Source of the DNA: Bacillus sp. AZ43
Lineage (GTDB): Bacteria > Actinomycetota > Actinomycetes > Mycobacteriales > Geodermatophilaceae
Length of the DNA: 46,196 nucleotides
NCBI GenBank assembly: GCA_004570425.1
Contig: SPQJ01000035.1
Location: 1 to 46,196, forward strand
Direction of reading: 5' to 3'
A model generated the notes under the pieces. That model ran no database searches and was not told where the DNA came from. It saw only the letters and a program-made list of their open reading frames with translations. The translations under genes were made by a program, and so were the position numbers. Position 1 is the first letter of the stretch. The number at the start of each line of letters is the position of its first letter. This document shows positions 1 through 8,572 of the stretch, piece after piece.

Positions 1-218
1 CGCCCGCACCGGCGCCGTCGGGCGGCGGCCACGGCGGTGCGCCCGCGCAGCAGCCCCCGGCGCAGCAGCAGCCCCCCGAGCAGCAGCCCCCGGCGCAGCA
101 GCCGCCGAAGGACGGCGGCGGGTCCGACTGCGGCTGCGAGGACGGCGGGGTCCTGGATCCGGTCGTCGGCACGGTCGACGACCTCCTCGACGGCGTCGGC
201 GGCCTGCTCGGCCCCTGA
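1..218 (+). CDS. C-terminal end of a Pro/Gln-rich protein (5' cut by window edge)
   Basis: The frame is open from base 3 to a TGA at 216-218 and its start lies outside the window. The visible 71 residues begin with Pro, Ala and Gly, continue as repeated Gln-Gln-Pro-Pro and Pro-Ala-Gln-Gln units, then a short Gly/Asp stretch with two nearby Cys (DCGCEDGG). They end in a hydrophobic helix-like tail, VLDPVVGTVDDLLDGVGG. Low-complexity Pro/Gln stretches of this kind are common in actinobacterial envelope or secreted proteins, but no family can be named. A competing open frame over 37-546 is Arg/Ser-rich and is judged a GC artefact. Confidence 0.55.
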   Translation, partial: PAPAPSGGGHGGAPAQQPPAQQQPPEQQPPAQQPPKDGGGSDCGCEDGGVLDPVVGTVDDLLDGVGGLLGP

Positions 219-247
219 CAGGGCGCGGGAGCGTTCGCGGCGCCGGT

Positions 248-259
248 TAGGTTCGCTGC
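248..259 (+). promoter_or_regulatory. Leaderless -10 element for menB
   Basis: TAGGTT at 248-253 fits the actinobacterial TANNNT -10 pattern and lies 6 nt before the ATG at 260. No Shine-Dalgarno is present, so the transcript probably starts at the A of the start codon. This is inference from sequence only. Confidence 0.45.
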
Positions 260-1150
260 ATGAGCGCCCGCGACGACGTCTCCGAGATCTTCGACAGCTC
301 CGCCTGGCAGCCGGTCGAGGGGTTCGACTTCGGCGACATCACCTACCACCGGGCCGTGGACGCCGGCGTCGTGCGGATCGCGTTCGACCGGCCGGAGGTG
401 CGCAACGCGTTCCGACCGCAGACCGTCGACGAGCTGATCACCGCGCTGGAGCACGCCCGGCTGTCCACCGACGTCGGCTGCGTCATCCTCACCGGCAACG
501 GGCCGAGCCCCAAGGACGGCGGCTGGGCCTTCTGCTCCGGCGGTGACCAGCGCGTGCGCGGGAAGTACGGCTACGAGCACGACAAGGGGCGGTCGAGCGG
601 AAGGCTGCACGTCCTCGAGGCGCAGCGGCTGATCCGCTTCATGCCGAAGGTGGTCATCTGCGTCGTCCCCGGATGGGCCGCCGGGGGCGGGCACAGCTTG
701 CACGTCGTCGCCGACCTCACCCTGGCCAGCGCCGAGCACGCCCGCTTCAAGCAGACCGACGCCGACGTCGGCAGCTTCGACGGCGGCTTCGGGTCGGCCT
801 ACCTCGCCCGGCAGGTGGGCCAGAAGTTCGCCCGCGAGATCTTCTTCCTCGGCGACGAGTACACCGCCGCCGACGCGCACGCCATGGGCATGGTCAACCG
901 CGTCGTCCCGCACGCGGAGCTGGAGGCGACGGCGCTGGACTGGGGGCGGCGGATCGTGGCGAAGAGCCCCACCGCCCAGCGCATGCTCAAGTACTCGTTC
1001 AACCTGATCGACGACGGCCTGGTCGGCCAGCAGCTGTTCGCCGGGGAGACGACCCGGCTGGCCTACATGGCCGAGGAGGCCGTGGAGGGCCGTGACGCGT
1101 TCCTCGAGAAGCGCGACCCCGACTTCAGCCGCTTCCCGTGGCATGTCTGA
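260..1150 (+). CDS. menB: 1,4-dihydroxy-2-naphthoyl-CoA synthase
   Basis: This 296-residue crotonase-fold enzyme closes o-succinylbenzoyl-CoA to 1,4-dihydroxy-2-naphthoyl-CoA in menaquinone synthesis. MenB hallmarks are visible: FCSGGDQRVRG near residues 94-104, the oxyanion-hole stretch GWAAGGGHSLHVV, the T-DADVGSFDGGFGSAYLAR stretch, and a C-terminal DFSRFPW typical of MenB rather than of general enoyl-CoA hydratases. Length is normal for the family. The ATG at 260 is chosen because a -10-like TAGGTT sits 6 nt upstream. No other men gene lies in the window. Menaquinone is the likely electron acceptor for the formate dehydrogenase further along; that link is inference. Confidence 0.95.
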   Translation: MSARDDVSEIFDSSAWQPVEGFDFGDITYHRAVDAGVVRIAFDRPEVRNAFRPQTVDELITALEHARLSTDVGCVILTGNGPSPKDGGWAFCSGGDQRVRGKYGYEHDKGRSSGRLHVLEAQRLIRFMPKVVICVVPGWAAGGGHSLHVVADLTLASAEHARFKQTDADVGSFDGGFGSAYLARQVGQKFAREIFFLGDEYTAADAHAMGMVNRVVPHAELEATALDWGRRIVAKSPTAQRMLKYSFNLIDDGLVGQQLFAGETTRLAYMAEEAVEGRDAFLEKRDPDFSRFPWHV

Positions 1151-1192
1151 GGGCCGAAATGGCCATTAAGGCCCCATGACGAGGAGGTCAGC

Positions 1193-1525
1193 ATGATCGT
1201 CGAGGTGGTGACGGGCGCGGACGAGCGTCCGGAGGCGAGGGTCGTCGACGTCGACGACCTCGGCCGGCTGCACCTGGCCCTGGGGCAGGTGACCGACGAC
1301 GAGGCGACGCAGGTCCTGCGGAACTCCGGCCTGGGCCGGCTCACCGGGGACGACGAGGCGCAGCTCGACCTCGCCGCGCTGCGGGCGGCCGCGGAGCCCC
1401 GGGCGACGGCGGCGGACTGGTCGGCGCAGTGGGACCGGATGGTCGCCGCCGCGAAGGCGCAGGGCTGGCTGTCCGACGACGGCGCGACGGTGCGGGTGCA
1501 CGTGGAGAGCGCCGCCGGCGCCTGA
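1193..1525 (+). CDS. Small acidic hypothetical protein
   Basis: A 110-residue protein starting at ATG 1193, with GAGGAGGTC about 6 nt upstream as a ribosome binding site. It lies 42 nt after menB on the same strand, so it may be co-transcribed. The sequence is acidic, with several Asp-Asp and Asp-Glu pairs, and has no signal peptide or membrane segment. The C-terminal half (AADWSAQWDRMVAAAKAQGW) reads as an amphipathic helix rich in Trp. Codon use is typical for the region. I do not recognise a family. Confidence 0.65.
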   Translation: MIVEVVTGADERPEARVVDVDDLGRLHLALGQVTDDEATQVLRNSGLGRLTGDDEAQLDLAALRAAAEPRATAADWSAQWDRMVAAAKAQGWLSDDGATVRVHVESAAGA

Positions 1526-1683
1526 GCCGCCATCCCAGGGCTGACCTGCGGATTTGCCCACCTGGTCCACAAACTTTCAAGCGTCCCAGATTTCGGTGCG
1601 ACTGGCGTCCGGGTCATTGTGGTGACCCGGATGACAGGCCAGGATGTCGCGGTGCGTATGACGTCACGTCACGGAATCCGGTC

Positions 1684-2295
1684 ATGAGCGGCACCCCCGG
1701 GCGGCCGCTGAGCCCCGAGCTGTCCGAGCAACTGCTCTCGGTCGCGGTCGACATCCTCGCCGAGGAGGGCTGGGGGCGGCTCAACAGCGACCGCATCGCG
1801 GCCCGTGCCCGCGCCGGGAAGGCCGGCATCTACCGCCGCTGGCCGACCATGGCCGCACTGGCCCGCACCGCGGTGAGCCGGTTCGTCCTGGTCGAGGCCC
1901 CGGCCGACGGCGGCTCGCTGCGCATCGACCTCATGGCGCTGGCCGACCGCTGGACCCGCCCCCTCGACCGGGAGGAGCGCGCGGTGGCCAGCATCGTGGG
2001 CGCCGCCCGCCACGAGGAGCAGCTCCGGGCCGGCCTCGACGACGCGCTCGTGCGCCCGCTCGCCGACGTGGTGGCCGAGCTGGGCCGGCGGTGCGCCGAC
2101 CGCGGCGAGCCCGTCGAGCCGGCGCGGCTGGCACTGCTGGGCTCGGTGCTGCAGGCCTTCTGGTGGCAGCGCTACACGGCGGCCGGCGACGGTGCGATGA
2201 CCGGCGAGGAGGTCGAGCGGGTGGTGGACGACGTCCTGGTGCCGATCGCCGCCCCCACGGCGGAGTCGCGGATCGCGGAGCCCGCGGCGGTCTGA
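1684..2295 (+). CDS. TetR-family transcriptional regulator
   Basis: A 203-residue one-component repressor type. Residues about 10-55 form the TetR helix-turn-helix: LLSVAVDILAEEGW, then SDRIAARARAGKAGIYRRWP, which is the recognition helix with the usual Y-R-W end. The C-terminal ligand domain is unclassified. The start is ATG 1684; the frame extends further upstream but that part is Arg-rich and unlike coding sequence. An 8-bp palindrome TGACGTCA at 1659-1666, 18 nt before the start, could be part of an autoregulatory operator. It converges tail to tail with the second TetR gene, leaving 1 nt between stops. The target genes and ligand are unknown. Confidence 0.85.
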   Translation: MSGTPGRPLSPELSEQLLSVAVDILAEEGWGRLNSDRIAARARAGKAGIYRRWPTMAALARTAVSRFVLVEAPADGGSLRIDLMALADRWTRPLDREERAVASIVGAARHEEQLRAGLDDALVRPLADVVAELGRRCADRGEPVEPARLALLGSVLQAFWWQRYTAAGDGAMTGEEVERVVDDVLVPIAAPTAESRIAEPAAV

Positions 2296-2296
2296 C

Positions 2297-3001
2297 TCAG
2301 CTCGCCCGCAGGAGCTCCGGCCGGCCGACCCTGGCCTGGGCGCCGGAGAGGACGAGGTCCACCGCCTGCCTGACCCGCTCCCGCGCCGTGACGGGCCCGC
2401 ACTCCACGAGCAGCCGCCGTCGCTGCTCCGAGAAGGTCACCCGGGCGGCGGCCAGCCAGGTCGCGGCGGTGAGCGGGGCGAGCAGGCCCGTCTGGGACGC
2501 GAGCCCGTCGCCTCCCGGCTCGGGGTCGGTCTCCCATGCCTCGGCGAGCACCGCGGCGAGCGCGCGCTCGCCGGCCTGCACGGCCTGCTGCTCGTAGGCG
2601 GCGAGTGCCGGGCAGGAGTGGAGCGCCTCGGCGAAGGCCCGGCCCTCCGGGCTCAGCTGCAGGGCGGCGAAGTGGCCGGCTTCCTCGACCAGGTGCTCGC
2701 GCAGCGCCGTCAGCGGCGAGACGCCGGGGCGGCGGCGGCGCACCGCCTCCGCCGGGCCCTCGGCCCACGGGATGCGGCCGTCGAAGAACAGCTCTTCCTT
2801 GGTGGGGAAGTGGTTGAACACCGTCTGGACGGCGACGCCCGCCTCCCGGGCCACGTCCGCGATGGTCACGGTGTCGAACCCCGCGTCGGCGAACATCCGA
2901 TGGGCCACCGTGCGGACATGCTGCCGAGTGCGCGCCTTCTTGGTCGCGCGAGTACCGAGAACCTCACTCACCGTGTCACTGTAAGCACGGAACGTGCGCA
3001 T
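2297..3001 (-). CDS. TetR-family transcriptional regulator
   Basis: 234 residues from ATG 3001; an internal GTG at 2971 is an equally possible start, giving 224 residues. The helix-turn-helix is clear: HRMFADAGFDTVTIADVARE followed by AGVAVQTVFNHFPTKEELFF, the canonical recognition helix and F-x-F-P-T-K-E-E-L end. The C-terminal domain is Ala/Leu-rich and variable. The gene is convergent with the first TetR gene and divergent from nothing obvious. The N-terminal stretch rich in Thr, Lys and Arg (TRATKKARTRQHVR) fits the DNA-backbone-contacting arm of this family. Regulated genes cannot be told from the context. Confidence 0.86.
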   Translation of the reverse strand: MRTFRAYSDTVSEVLGTRATKKARTRQHVRTVAHRMFADAGFDTVTIADVAREAGVAVQTVFNHFPTKEELFFDGRIPWAEGPAEAVRRRRPGVSPLTALREHLVEEAGHFAALQLSPEGRAFAEALHSCPALAAYEQQAVQAGERALAAVLAEAWETDPEPGGDGLASQTGLLAPLTAATWLAAARVTFSEQRRRLLVECGPVTARERVRQAVDLVLSGAQARVGRPELLRAS

Positions 3002-3023
3002 ATTCGGGAACGGCGCGGGCTCG

Positions 3024-3437
3024 TCACCGGTGCGGCGCGACCACCGCCGTCCAGTCGTCCCGCACCGCCGTGGCCCAGCTGGTCACCAGGGCCGGCAGGT
3101 CGATCACGTCGAGATCGGCGGCGACGTCGGCGACCGTCGTCCGCCACGCGGCGGGCACCCGGTGCGGATCGGTGCCCGGCACGCCGATGGCCGCGAGCGC
3201 CCGGCGCAGCCGGTCGGCGTCACCGGCGACCGGGTGCTGCGCGTCGTACGCGGCGTCGGCCAGGGCGACGAGCGCGGCGGCGACCGGGTCGGCGCCCGCC
3301 TCCTCGTGGAGGCCGCCGAGCGTGGTCTCGAACAGCCGGCGGCAGGACGGGGACGCGCCCGGATGCGCGGCCGTGGCGTCGCCCTGCGGGGCCAGGACGG
3401 CGCCGCAGCCGGGGCAGACCTCGGTGGATGCGGCCAT
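3024..3437 (-). CDS. Zinc-ribbon-like small protein (resembles DUF5946)
   Basis: 137 residues from ATG 3437. The N-terminus carries CPGCGAVL, a zinc-knuckle half site, with a further Cys at SCRRLFE. The middle holds DAAYDAQHP, reminiscent of the D-x-Y-x-x-Q-H-P motif I associate with DUF5946-type proteins; that assignment is from memory and tentative. The gene is divergent from the HAD phosphatase, with 74 nt between starts. Much longer open frames in the same register run upstream to 4934 but consist of Arg/Pro-rich shadow translation of other genes. Function is unknown. Confidence 0.7.
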   Translation of the reverse strand: MAASTEVCPGCGAVLAPQGDATAAHPGASPSCRRLFETTLGGLHEEAGADPVAAALVALADAAYDAQHPVAGDADRLRRALAAIGVPGTDPHRVPAAWRTTVADVAADLDVIDLPALVTSWATAVRDDWTAVVAPHR

Positions 3438-3511
3438 CGCCCGCGATCGTGCCCGACGTGCGGCACGGGCGCCCGGGGATGAGCGCCGCGCGGTCTGGGC
3501 ATGGGCGGGCC

Positions 3512-4177
3512 ATGACCGCAGCGCGCATCGCCGTCCTCGACGTGGACGGCACCCTCGTCGACACCAACTACCAGCACGCCCTCGCGTGGTACCGGGCGCT
3601 GCGGTCGCTGGGCGAGACGTTCCCGGTCTGGCGGATCCACCGGCTGATCGGCATGGGTGGCGACCAGCTGGTCGCCGCCCTCGGTGGGGACGACGTGGAG
3701 GCGCGCATCGGCGACGCCGCTCGCGAGCGCTGGGTCGAGGAGGTCGACCCGATGATGGACGAGACGGCGCTGCTCCCGGGGGCGCGCGAGCTGATCGTCG
3801 CGCTGAAGGACCGTGGCCACCGGGTCGTCCTGGCCAGCTCGGGCAAGCCGCACCACGTCGACCGGGCGCTGGACCTGCTCGACGCCCGCGACCTCGCCGA
3901 CGCCTGGACCACCAGCGACGACGTCGAGGCGACCAAGCCCGCGCCCGACCTGCTCCAGGTGGCGCTGAAGAAGCTCGGCGAGCCGATGGACGCGCCCAGC
4001 GTCGTCGTCGGGGACTCCGTCTACGACGTCGAGGCGGCGAAGAACGCGGGGATGCCGGCGATCGTCGTCCGCTCCGGGGGCTTCGGGGACGACGAGCTGC
4101 GCGAGGCCGGCGCGATCGGGATCCACGACACCCCGGCCGACCTCGTCGCCGCCCTGGACGGCACCGACCTCGCCTGA
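3512..4177 (+). CDS. HAD-superfamily phosphatase (beta-phosphoglucomutase/phosphoglycolate phosphatase-like)
   Basis: 221 residues from ATG 3512. All four HAD motifs are visible: motif I DVDGTLVD (nucleophile Asp), motif II VLASSGKP, motif III Lys in TKPAPD, and motif IV GDSVYDVEAAKNAG. A helical cap with HRLIGMGGDQLV lies between motifs I and II, as in subfamily I phosphatases. It probably dephosphorylates a small phosphorylated metabolite; the substrate cannot be read from sequence. It stands alone on its strand, facing the glycerophosphodiesterase gene tail to tail 24 nt away. Confidence 0.85.
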   Translation: MTAARIAVLDVDGTLVDTNYQHALAWYRALRSLGETFPVWRIHRLIGMGGDQLVAALGGDDVEARIGDAARERWVEEVDPMMDETALLPGARELIVALKDRGHRVVLASSGKPHHVDRALDLLDARDLADAWTTSDDVEATKPAPDLLQVALKKLGEPMDAPSVVVGDSVYDVEAAKNAGMPAIVVRSGGFGDDELREAGAIGIHDTPADLVAALDGTDLA

Positions 4178-4201
4178 CGCGGGAGGTCTGCGCGACCCCC
4201 G

Positions 4202-5041
4202 TCAGGAGGCGGCGGCGTCGCGGCCCAGGCGGCGGATCAGCTCGTCCGGGTGGTCGGTGATCACCGCGTCCACGCCCAGGTCGCGCACGAGCTCCATGTC
4301 GGCGGGCCGGTTCACCGTCCAGACGTGGACCTCCTTGCCGGCGGCGTGCGCATCGGCGACGAAGTCGGGGTCGGCCCGGATCAGCGCGATGCCGGGGCCC
4401 ACCGCCGAGGCGGTGCCGTGCAGCAGCTCGCGGCGGACCGGCCGCAGCCGCTTGCCGATCAGCTGCACGGTGGGCACGGCGGGGGCGAGCTCGGCCATCC
4501 GGCGCACGGCCAGCTGCGAGAAGCTCATCATCCGGACGGCAGGCTTGCCGGCCCACTCGACGGGGCGCCCGTTGCCGAGCAGGCCGTAGCGGCCCAGCGA
4601 CTCGACGAGCGCCTCCTCCACCTTCCGGGCGTGCCGGGTCGGGTGCTTGGTCTCGATCGCCAGCCGGACCGTGCCGGGGGTGGCGGTGATGTACTCGAGC
4701 AGCCGGTCGAGGGTGAGCACCAGCCCGTTCTCGACGTCGGGCTCGTCCGTGACCGCGGTGATCTGGTCGTCGGCCCACCGGTTGCGGCGCGACGCCCGGC
4801 GGGGGCCGAACTGGAACTGCTCGAGCTCGGCCAGCTGAAGCGCCGACACGATCCCGCGCCCGTTCGAGGTGTGCCTGATCTGCCGGTCGTGCACGCAGAC
4901 CAGGACGCCGTCCCGGGTCAGCCGGACGTCGCACTCGACGGCGTCGGCACCGACGGCGGCGGCCTCGCGGTAGGCGGCGAGGGTGTGCTCCGGGGCTTCG
5001 GCGGTGGCGCCGCGGTGGGCGACGACCTCGGGCAGGGTCAA
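4202..5041 (-). CDS. Glycerophosphodiester phosphodiesterase
   Basis: 279 residues from ATG 5041. GDPD enzymes hydrolyse glycerophosphodiesters to glycerol-3-phosphate and an alcohol. Visible signatures are VAHRGATAEAPEHT at residues 7-20, the metal-binding ECDVRLTRDGVLVCVHD near 37-53, an E-T-K-H stretch in the barrel core, and the C-terminal VHVWTVNRPADMELVRDLGVD with the typical ITDHPDEL. No signal peptide is seen, so it is likely cytosolic. It lies 73 nt downstream of gpgS on the same strand and may share its transcript. Confidence 0.92.
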   Translation of the reverse strand: MTLPEVVAHRGATAEAPEHTLAAYREAAAVGADAVECDVRLTRDGVLVCVHDRQIRHTSNGRGIVSALQLAELEQFQFGPRRASRRNRWADDQITAVTDEPDVENGLVLTLDRLLEYITATPGTVRLAIETKHPTRHARKVEEALVESLGRYGLLGNGRPVEWAGKPAVRMMSFSQLAVRRMAELAPAVPTVQLIGKRLRPVRRELLHGTASAVGPGIALIRADPDFVADAHAAGKEVHVWTVNRPADMELVRDLGVDAVITDHPDELIRRLGRDAAAS

Positions 5042-5114
5042 CGGAGCGGAGCGGGGGGAACGACCGGCACGGGGCAGATCCTGCCCCGTCCGGCCCCCGA
5101 TCGCCCGCTGCGAC

Positions 5115-6098
5115 TCAGCCGGCCAGCCGGTGCCGGTACTCCGGCACGGTCGCCATCGGCGGGCGCTCGTCCACGCCGACGGCCCGGCTGCTCGGCACGA
5201 AGCCGGTCCCGTCGTGGCGGAACTGGGTGAGCAGCCCGCTGGCGGGAAGCGGCTGGTGGCCCGGCCGGCCGCACTCCGCCCGCGCGAGCACGGTCGACAC
5301 CACCTCGCCGGCCATCGCGCCCAGGGCCTCCTGCGACTGGGAGGTGTGCCGGCGCACGCCGAGGTCGACCTGGGCGAGGGCGTGCAGGCCGTGGTGGCCG
5401 AGCAGGTCGATGAGCAGCCCCACCTCCACCCCGTAGGCGGAGACGAACGGCACCTGCTCGAGCGCCGACCGCCGCCCGGCGTACTCGCCGCCCAGCGGCT
5501 GCACGAAGCCGGCGAGCTCCGGCCACAGCGCGTTGAGCAGTGGCCGCGCGGTCAGCTCGGTGACCCGCCCGCCGCCGGCGGGCTGGACCTGGCCGGCGAC
5601 CTCGAGCGGCCGCGTGTAGCAGCCCTTCACGTACTGCACCTGCGGTTCGGCGAGCAGCGGCCCGAGCAGCCCCGGCACGAAGTGCGCGACGTCGCCGATC
5701 AGGTCGGAGTCGAGGAAGACCAGCAGGTCGCCGGTGGTGGCGGCCAGCGACTTCCACAGCGCCTCGCCCTTGCCGGGACGGGTGCCGTGCGCGGGGAGCA
5801 CGTCGGTGGTGGCGACGACCTGGGCGCCGGCGGCGCGGGCGACCGCGGCGGTGGCGTCGGTGGAGTCGGAGTCGACGACGAGCAGCTCGTCGACCAGCGG
5901 CGTCCGCAGCATCCAGCGCTCGCGCAGGTCGGCGACCAGCGTGCCGACTGTCGCCTCCTCGTCGCGCGCGGGCAGCACGACGCTGATCCGGTGACCGCCG
6001 CGCCGCTTGGCGCGCAGCAGGGCGGGCAGGTCGAGGTCGTCGAGCCCGGTCGCGGACGTGGTGCGGTGCTGGAACCAGGCGCGGGCGTCGGGTCTCAT
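5115..6098 (-). CDS. gpgS: Glucosyl-3-phosphoglycerate synthase
   Basis: 327 residues from ATG 6098. GpgS is a GT-A retaining glycosyltransferase (GT81) that transfers glucose from a nucleotide sugar to 3-phosphoglycerate, the first step toward glucosylglycerate and methylglucose lipopolysaccharide in actinobacteria. Evidence: ISVVLPARDEEATVG near 38-52, RPGKGEALWKSL, the metal site LDSDLIG, YVKGCYTRPL, and the conserved GGEYAGRRSALEQVPF with YGVEVGLLIDL. The length matches the family. A GACAGT element 6 nt before the ATG suggests a leaderless start. Downstream is a glycerophosphodiesterase. Confidence 0.93.
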   Translation of the reverse strand: MRPDARAWFQHRTTSATGLDDLDLPALLRAKRRGGHRISVVLPARDEEATVGTLVADLRERWMLRTPLVDELLVVDSDSTDATAAVARAAGAQVVATTDVLPAHGTRPGKGEALWKSLAATTGDLLVFLDSDLIGDVAHFVPGLLGPLLAEPQVQYVKGCYTRPLEVAGQVQPAGGGRVTELTARPLLNALWPELAGFVQPLGGEYAGRRSALEQVPFVSAYGVEVGLLIDLLGHHGLHALAQVDLGVRRHTSQSQEALGAMAGEVVSTVLARAECGRPGHQPLPASGLLTQFRHDGTGFVPSSRAVGVDERPPMATVPEYRHRLAG

Positions 6099-6428
6099 CG
6101 CTTCACTGTCGACCAGGACGGCCCGCCAGGCCAGGACCGCACCCGGAGTTCATTCGTTCGTCACGCCACATCCGGGGCGCGGACTCTTGCGCATCCCTTG
6201 CGCTCCCGTGGCGCGTTCCGTGCGGCGGGCCGGTCAGGGTGGGACCAGCACCACAGGGGAAGCACCACCACGGGGGAGCACCACCAGCACCACCAGGGGG
6301 AAGACGAGCCGTCCAGGACCGGGACGCGACGCAGCCACCGCACCAGCAGCCCTGACCCGCTGCGGGCGCGGGCGTCGCCCCGGGCTCCTGGGCGGCTCGC
6401 CGCCCGGTCGGACCGCTCCGACCGGCGG
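6099..6428. other. 330-nt intergenic region with CACCAC-rich simple sequence
   Basis: It lies between the phosphodiesterase stop and the gpgS start, both on the minus strand. Bases about 6240-6310 are rich in CACCAC and CACCAG repeats. A 60-codon minus-strand frame at 6161-6343 runs through them and yields Trp/Cys-rich peptide; it is not supported as a gene. Two tandem hairpins sit next to the upstream gene's stop and are listed separately. The gpgS promoter must lie in the low-numbered part. Confidence 0.6.
6390..6424 (-). terminator. Tandem GC hairpins after the membrane phosphodiesterase gene
   Basis: Two adjacent perfect stems follow the stop at 6429. The first is CGGTCGG/CCGACCG with a 6-nt loop (6405-6424). 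The second is GGGCGG/CCGCCC with a 4-nt loop (6390-6405); they share base 6405. No T-tract follows, as is often the case for actinobacterial terminators. The call is by position and structure only. Confidence 0.45.
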
Positions 6429-8567
6429 CTACCGCGTGCCGACGGCGGCCAGCGCCGTGGCGCTCTGCTCGCCCACCGCGGCCCCCTCGCCCGTCGGCTC
6501 GGGATGGCCCAGGTCGGTCAGCCAGCCGCGCAGCACCCGGTGCAGCTGCTCGGCGCCCACGATCTCGCCGGGGGCCGCCCACGACCTCGGGTACGCCAGG
6601 ACGGCGTGCTGCTGCGGCCCGCCCAGCCCGCCGTGCGAGCCCACGTGCGGCTCGAACGGCGAGGCCTCGTCGGTGTCGGGGTCGTAGCGGCTGTTGATCA
6701 CGACGTCGGCGCAGTGCGGGAACGTGGACACCCGGGCCACGAGCGCCGCGGCGTGCTCCCCGTAGGGCAGCAGCGGGTCGGTGCCGATGACCACGTCGCT
6801 GGCCAGCCGGCGCAGCCCGTCGCGGCCGAGCACGACCGGACCGAACTCCTCGGAGTGCACCAGCAGGAAGCCGACGCCGTCGTGGTCGACCAGGCCGGGC
6901 AGCAGGTGGGGCCAGTGCCGCTCGATCTCCTCCAGCGACACCCGGCCGGGGATGTCGGCGAAGGACACCATCGCGGTGTGGCCGGAGACGACGCACACGA
7001 CGCCGGGGGCCACCCGCGGCACGGCGCCGTCGTCCCCCGGCTCGAGCTCGTGGTCGTGCCGCACGTCGCCGGCCCGCTCCACCCGGTCGCGCAGCCGGCG
7101 GGCGATGACGCCGCCCTCGGCCAGCCCGCTGGTCATCTGCCAGCTCTCCACCGGCCGGCGGCTGTCCTTGGTCCCGGTGGTCCGCTGCCCGCCGGGGGAG
7201 CCGCACAGCCGGCCCACCAGCTCCTCGATCGACTCGCCGAACCGGTCGGCGAACGCCCAGCCCTGCGTCTGCCCGTGGTCGGAGAGGACGACGAGGTGGT
7301 AGCGGCGCGGCGCCAGGGCGGCGGCCCGGTGCAGCCGGCCGATCTGCTGGTCGATGGAGCGCAGCACGGCCAGGCTGTCGGCCCGCTCGAGCCCGCCGTG
7401 GTGGGCGGCCTCGTCGTAGCCGAGGAAGTCGGCGTACACGACGGAGCGCCCGGCCAGCATGTCCTCGAGCAGCGCGAAGACGACGACGTCGCGCGAGATG
7501 ACGGTCACCCCGGGCCGGGCCAGCGGGTAGAGGCCGCCGCGGCTGACCCGCGGCCGGACGTCGTCGCGACGCTCCCGGGCCGAGGCCGCCAGCTCGCGGC
7601 CGATGTCGACGAGCGAGACGGCGAGCGTCCGCAGGGCGTTCACGGGGTTGGCGAAGTAGGCGTAGTAGCCGGAGCCGACCCGCTCCCGGGTGCGCCGCGC
7701 GCGGCGGGCACGGGCGGGGACGACGTGCGACAGCGAGCTCATGGTGAGGCTCACGTGCGGGGCGTCGCCGGTGAACAGGTTGCCCCGCCCGGCGCCGTCG
7801 CCGGCGAGCAGCCCGCGGCCGTCGGAGTGCCGCCGCTCCACCTCGACGGCGTCGGCCGGGTGGGAGACGCGGGTGATGTGGTCGCGGTCCTTCTCGTACC
7901 AGCGGAACCCGGGCACGTCGAAGTTGGAGCCGTGCAGGATGCCGGTCACGGCGGCGCCGGTCTGGGAGCTCCAGTCGGTGTGCCAGCTGGTCAGGGTGTG
8001 GCTGCCCGACCGCAACCACGCGGCGAGGTTGGGCATCCAGCCGTCGCGCACCGCCCGGCGGGCTGTCTCGTAGGCCAGCGCGTCGATCTGCAGGAAGAGC
8101 ACGCCGGGCGGCCGGTCGGCGTCGTCGGGGGTGCGGCGGGCCCGGCGCGCGGCGCGGCGGAAGAAGATCTCGTCCTCGTCGACGGCGAGCAGGCTGCTGA
8201 CCAGCCCGGAGACCGCGGCGATCGCGACCGCGACGACCACGGCGACCCGCAGGCTCTCCATGGTCACGCCCGGCAGCGCGTAGGCGATGCCGAGGACGCC
8301 GGCCCCCAGCAGCAGGAAGCTGCCCAGGCCCAGGGTGAACAGCGCGATCGGCACGGCGATCCGCACGACCAGCGGCCAGACCGCCGCCGACAGCACCCCC
8401 AGCAGCAGCGCCATGACCGGCGCCTGCCAGCCGGAGGTCAGCTCGAAGCCGTCGAGCCGGGAGTCGAGGAGCACCAGGGCGCCGGTGACCGCCGCCCAGA
8501 TGACGAGGACGCGCGCGACGGTGCGGCCGGTGCGCAGCAGCCGACCGGGACGGGGTGTGCTGGTCAT
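6429..8567 (-). CDS. Membrane-anchored type I phosphodiesterase/nucleotide pyrophosphatase-like protein
   Basis: 712 residues from ATG 8567. About four hydrophobic helices occupy residues 15-140, resembling the small phage-holin-like four-helix module seen on some actinobacterial phosphatases. A long alkaline-phosphatase-superfamily domain follows. Its landmarks are LFLQIDALAY (metal Asp), WSSQTGAAVTGILHG (likely Ser/Thr nucleophile region), YADFLGYDEAAHHGG and VVLSDHGQTQGW (metal Asp/His). It starts 5 nt after the DedA gene and is the last gene of the operon metallo-hydrolase, DedA, phosphodiesterase. The substrate is probably a phosphodiester at the membrane face; its identity is unknown. 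Confidence 0.85.
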   Translation of the reverse strand: MTSTPRPGRLLRTGRTVARVLVIWAAVTGALVLLDSRLDGFELTSGWQAPVMALLLGVLSAAVWPLVVRIAVPIALFTLGLGSFLLLGAGVLGIAYALPGVTMESLRVAVVVAVAIAAVSGLVSSLLAVDEDEIFFRRAARRARRTPDDADRPPGVLFLQIDALAYETARRAVRDGWMPNLAAWLRSGSHTLTSWHTDWSSQTGAAVTGILHGSNFDVPGFRWYEKDRDHITRVSHPADAVEVERRHSDGRGLLAGDGAGRGNLFTGDAPHVSLTMSSLSHVVPARARRARRTRERVGSGYYAYFANPVNALRTLAVSLVDIGRELAASARERRDDVRPRVSRGGLYPLARPGVTVISRDVVVFALLEDMLAGRSVVYADFLGYDEAAHHGGLERADSLAVLRSIDQQIGRLHRAAALAPRRYHLVVLSDHGQTQGWAFADRFGESIEELVGRLCGSPGGQRTTGTKDSRRPVESWQMTSGLAEGGVIARRLRDRVERAGDVRHDHELEPGDDGAVPRVAPGVVCVVSGHTAMVSFADIPGRVSLEEIERHWPHLLPGLVDHDGVGFLLVHSEEFGPVVLGRDGLRRLASDVVIGTDPLLPYGEHAAALVARVSTFPHCADVVINSRYDPDTDEASPFEPHVGSHGGLGGPQQHAVLAYPRSWAAPGEIVGAEQLHRVLRGWLTDLGHPEPTGEGAAVGEQSATALAAVGTR

Positions 8568-8572
8568 GCCGC

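Noticed and set aside
6240-6310. CACCAC/CACCAG repeats as a possible CRISPR or satellite
   Set aside because: The units are short and irregular with no spacers; this is simple sequence only.
6161-6343. 60-residue Trp/Cys-rich minus-strand peptide
   Set aside because: It runs through CACCAC simple sequence and the upstream sequence has no ribosome site. It could still be a tiny gene but is not supported.
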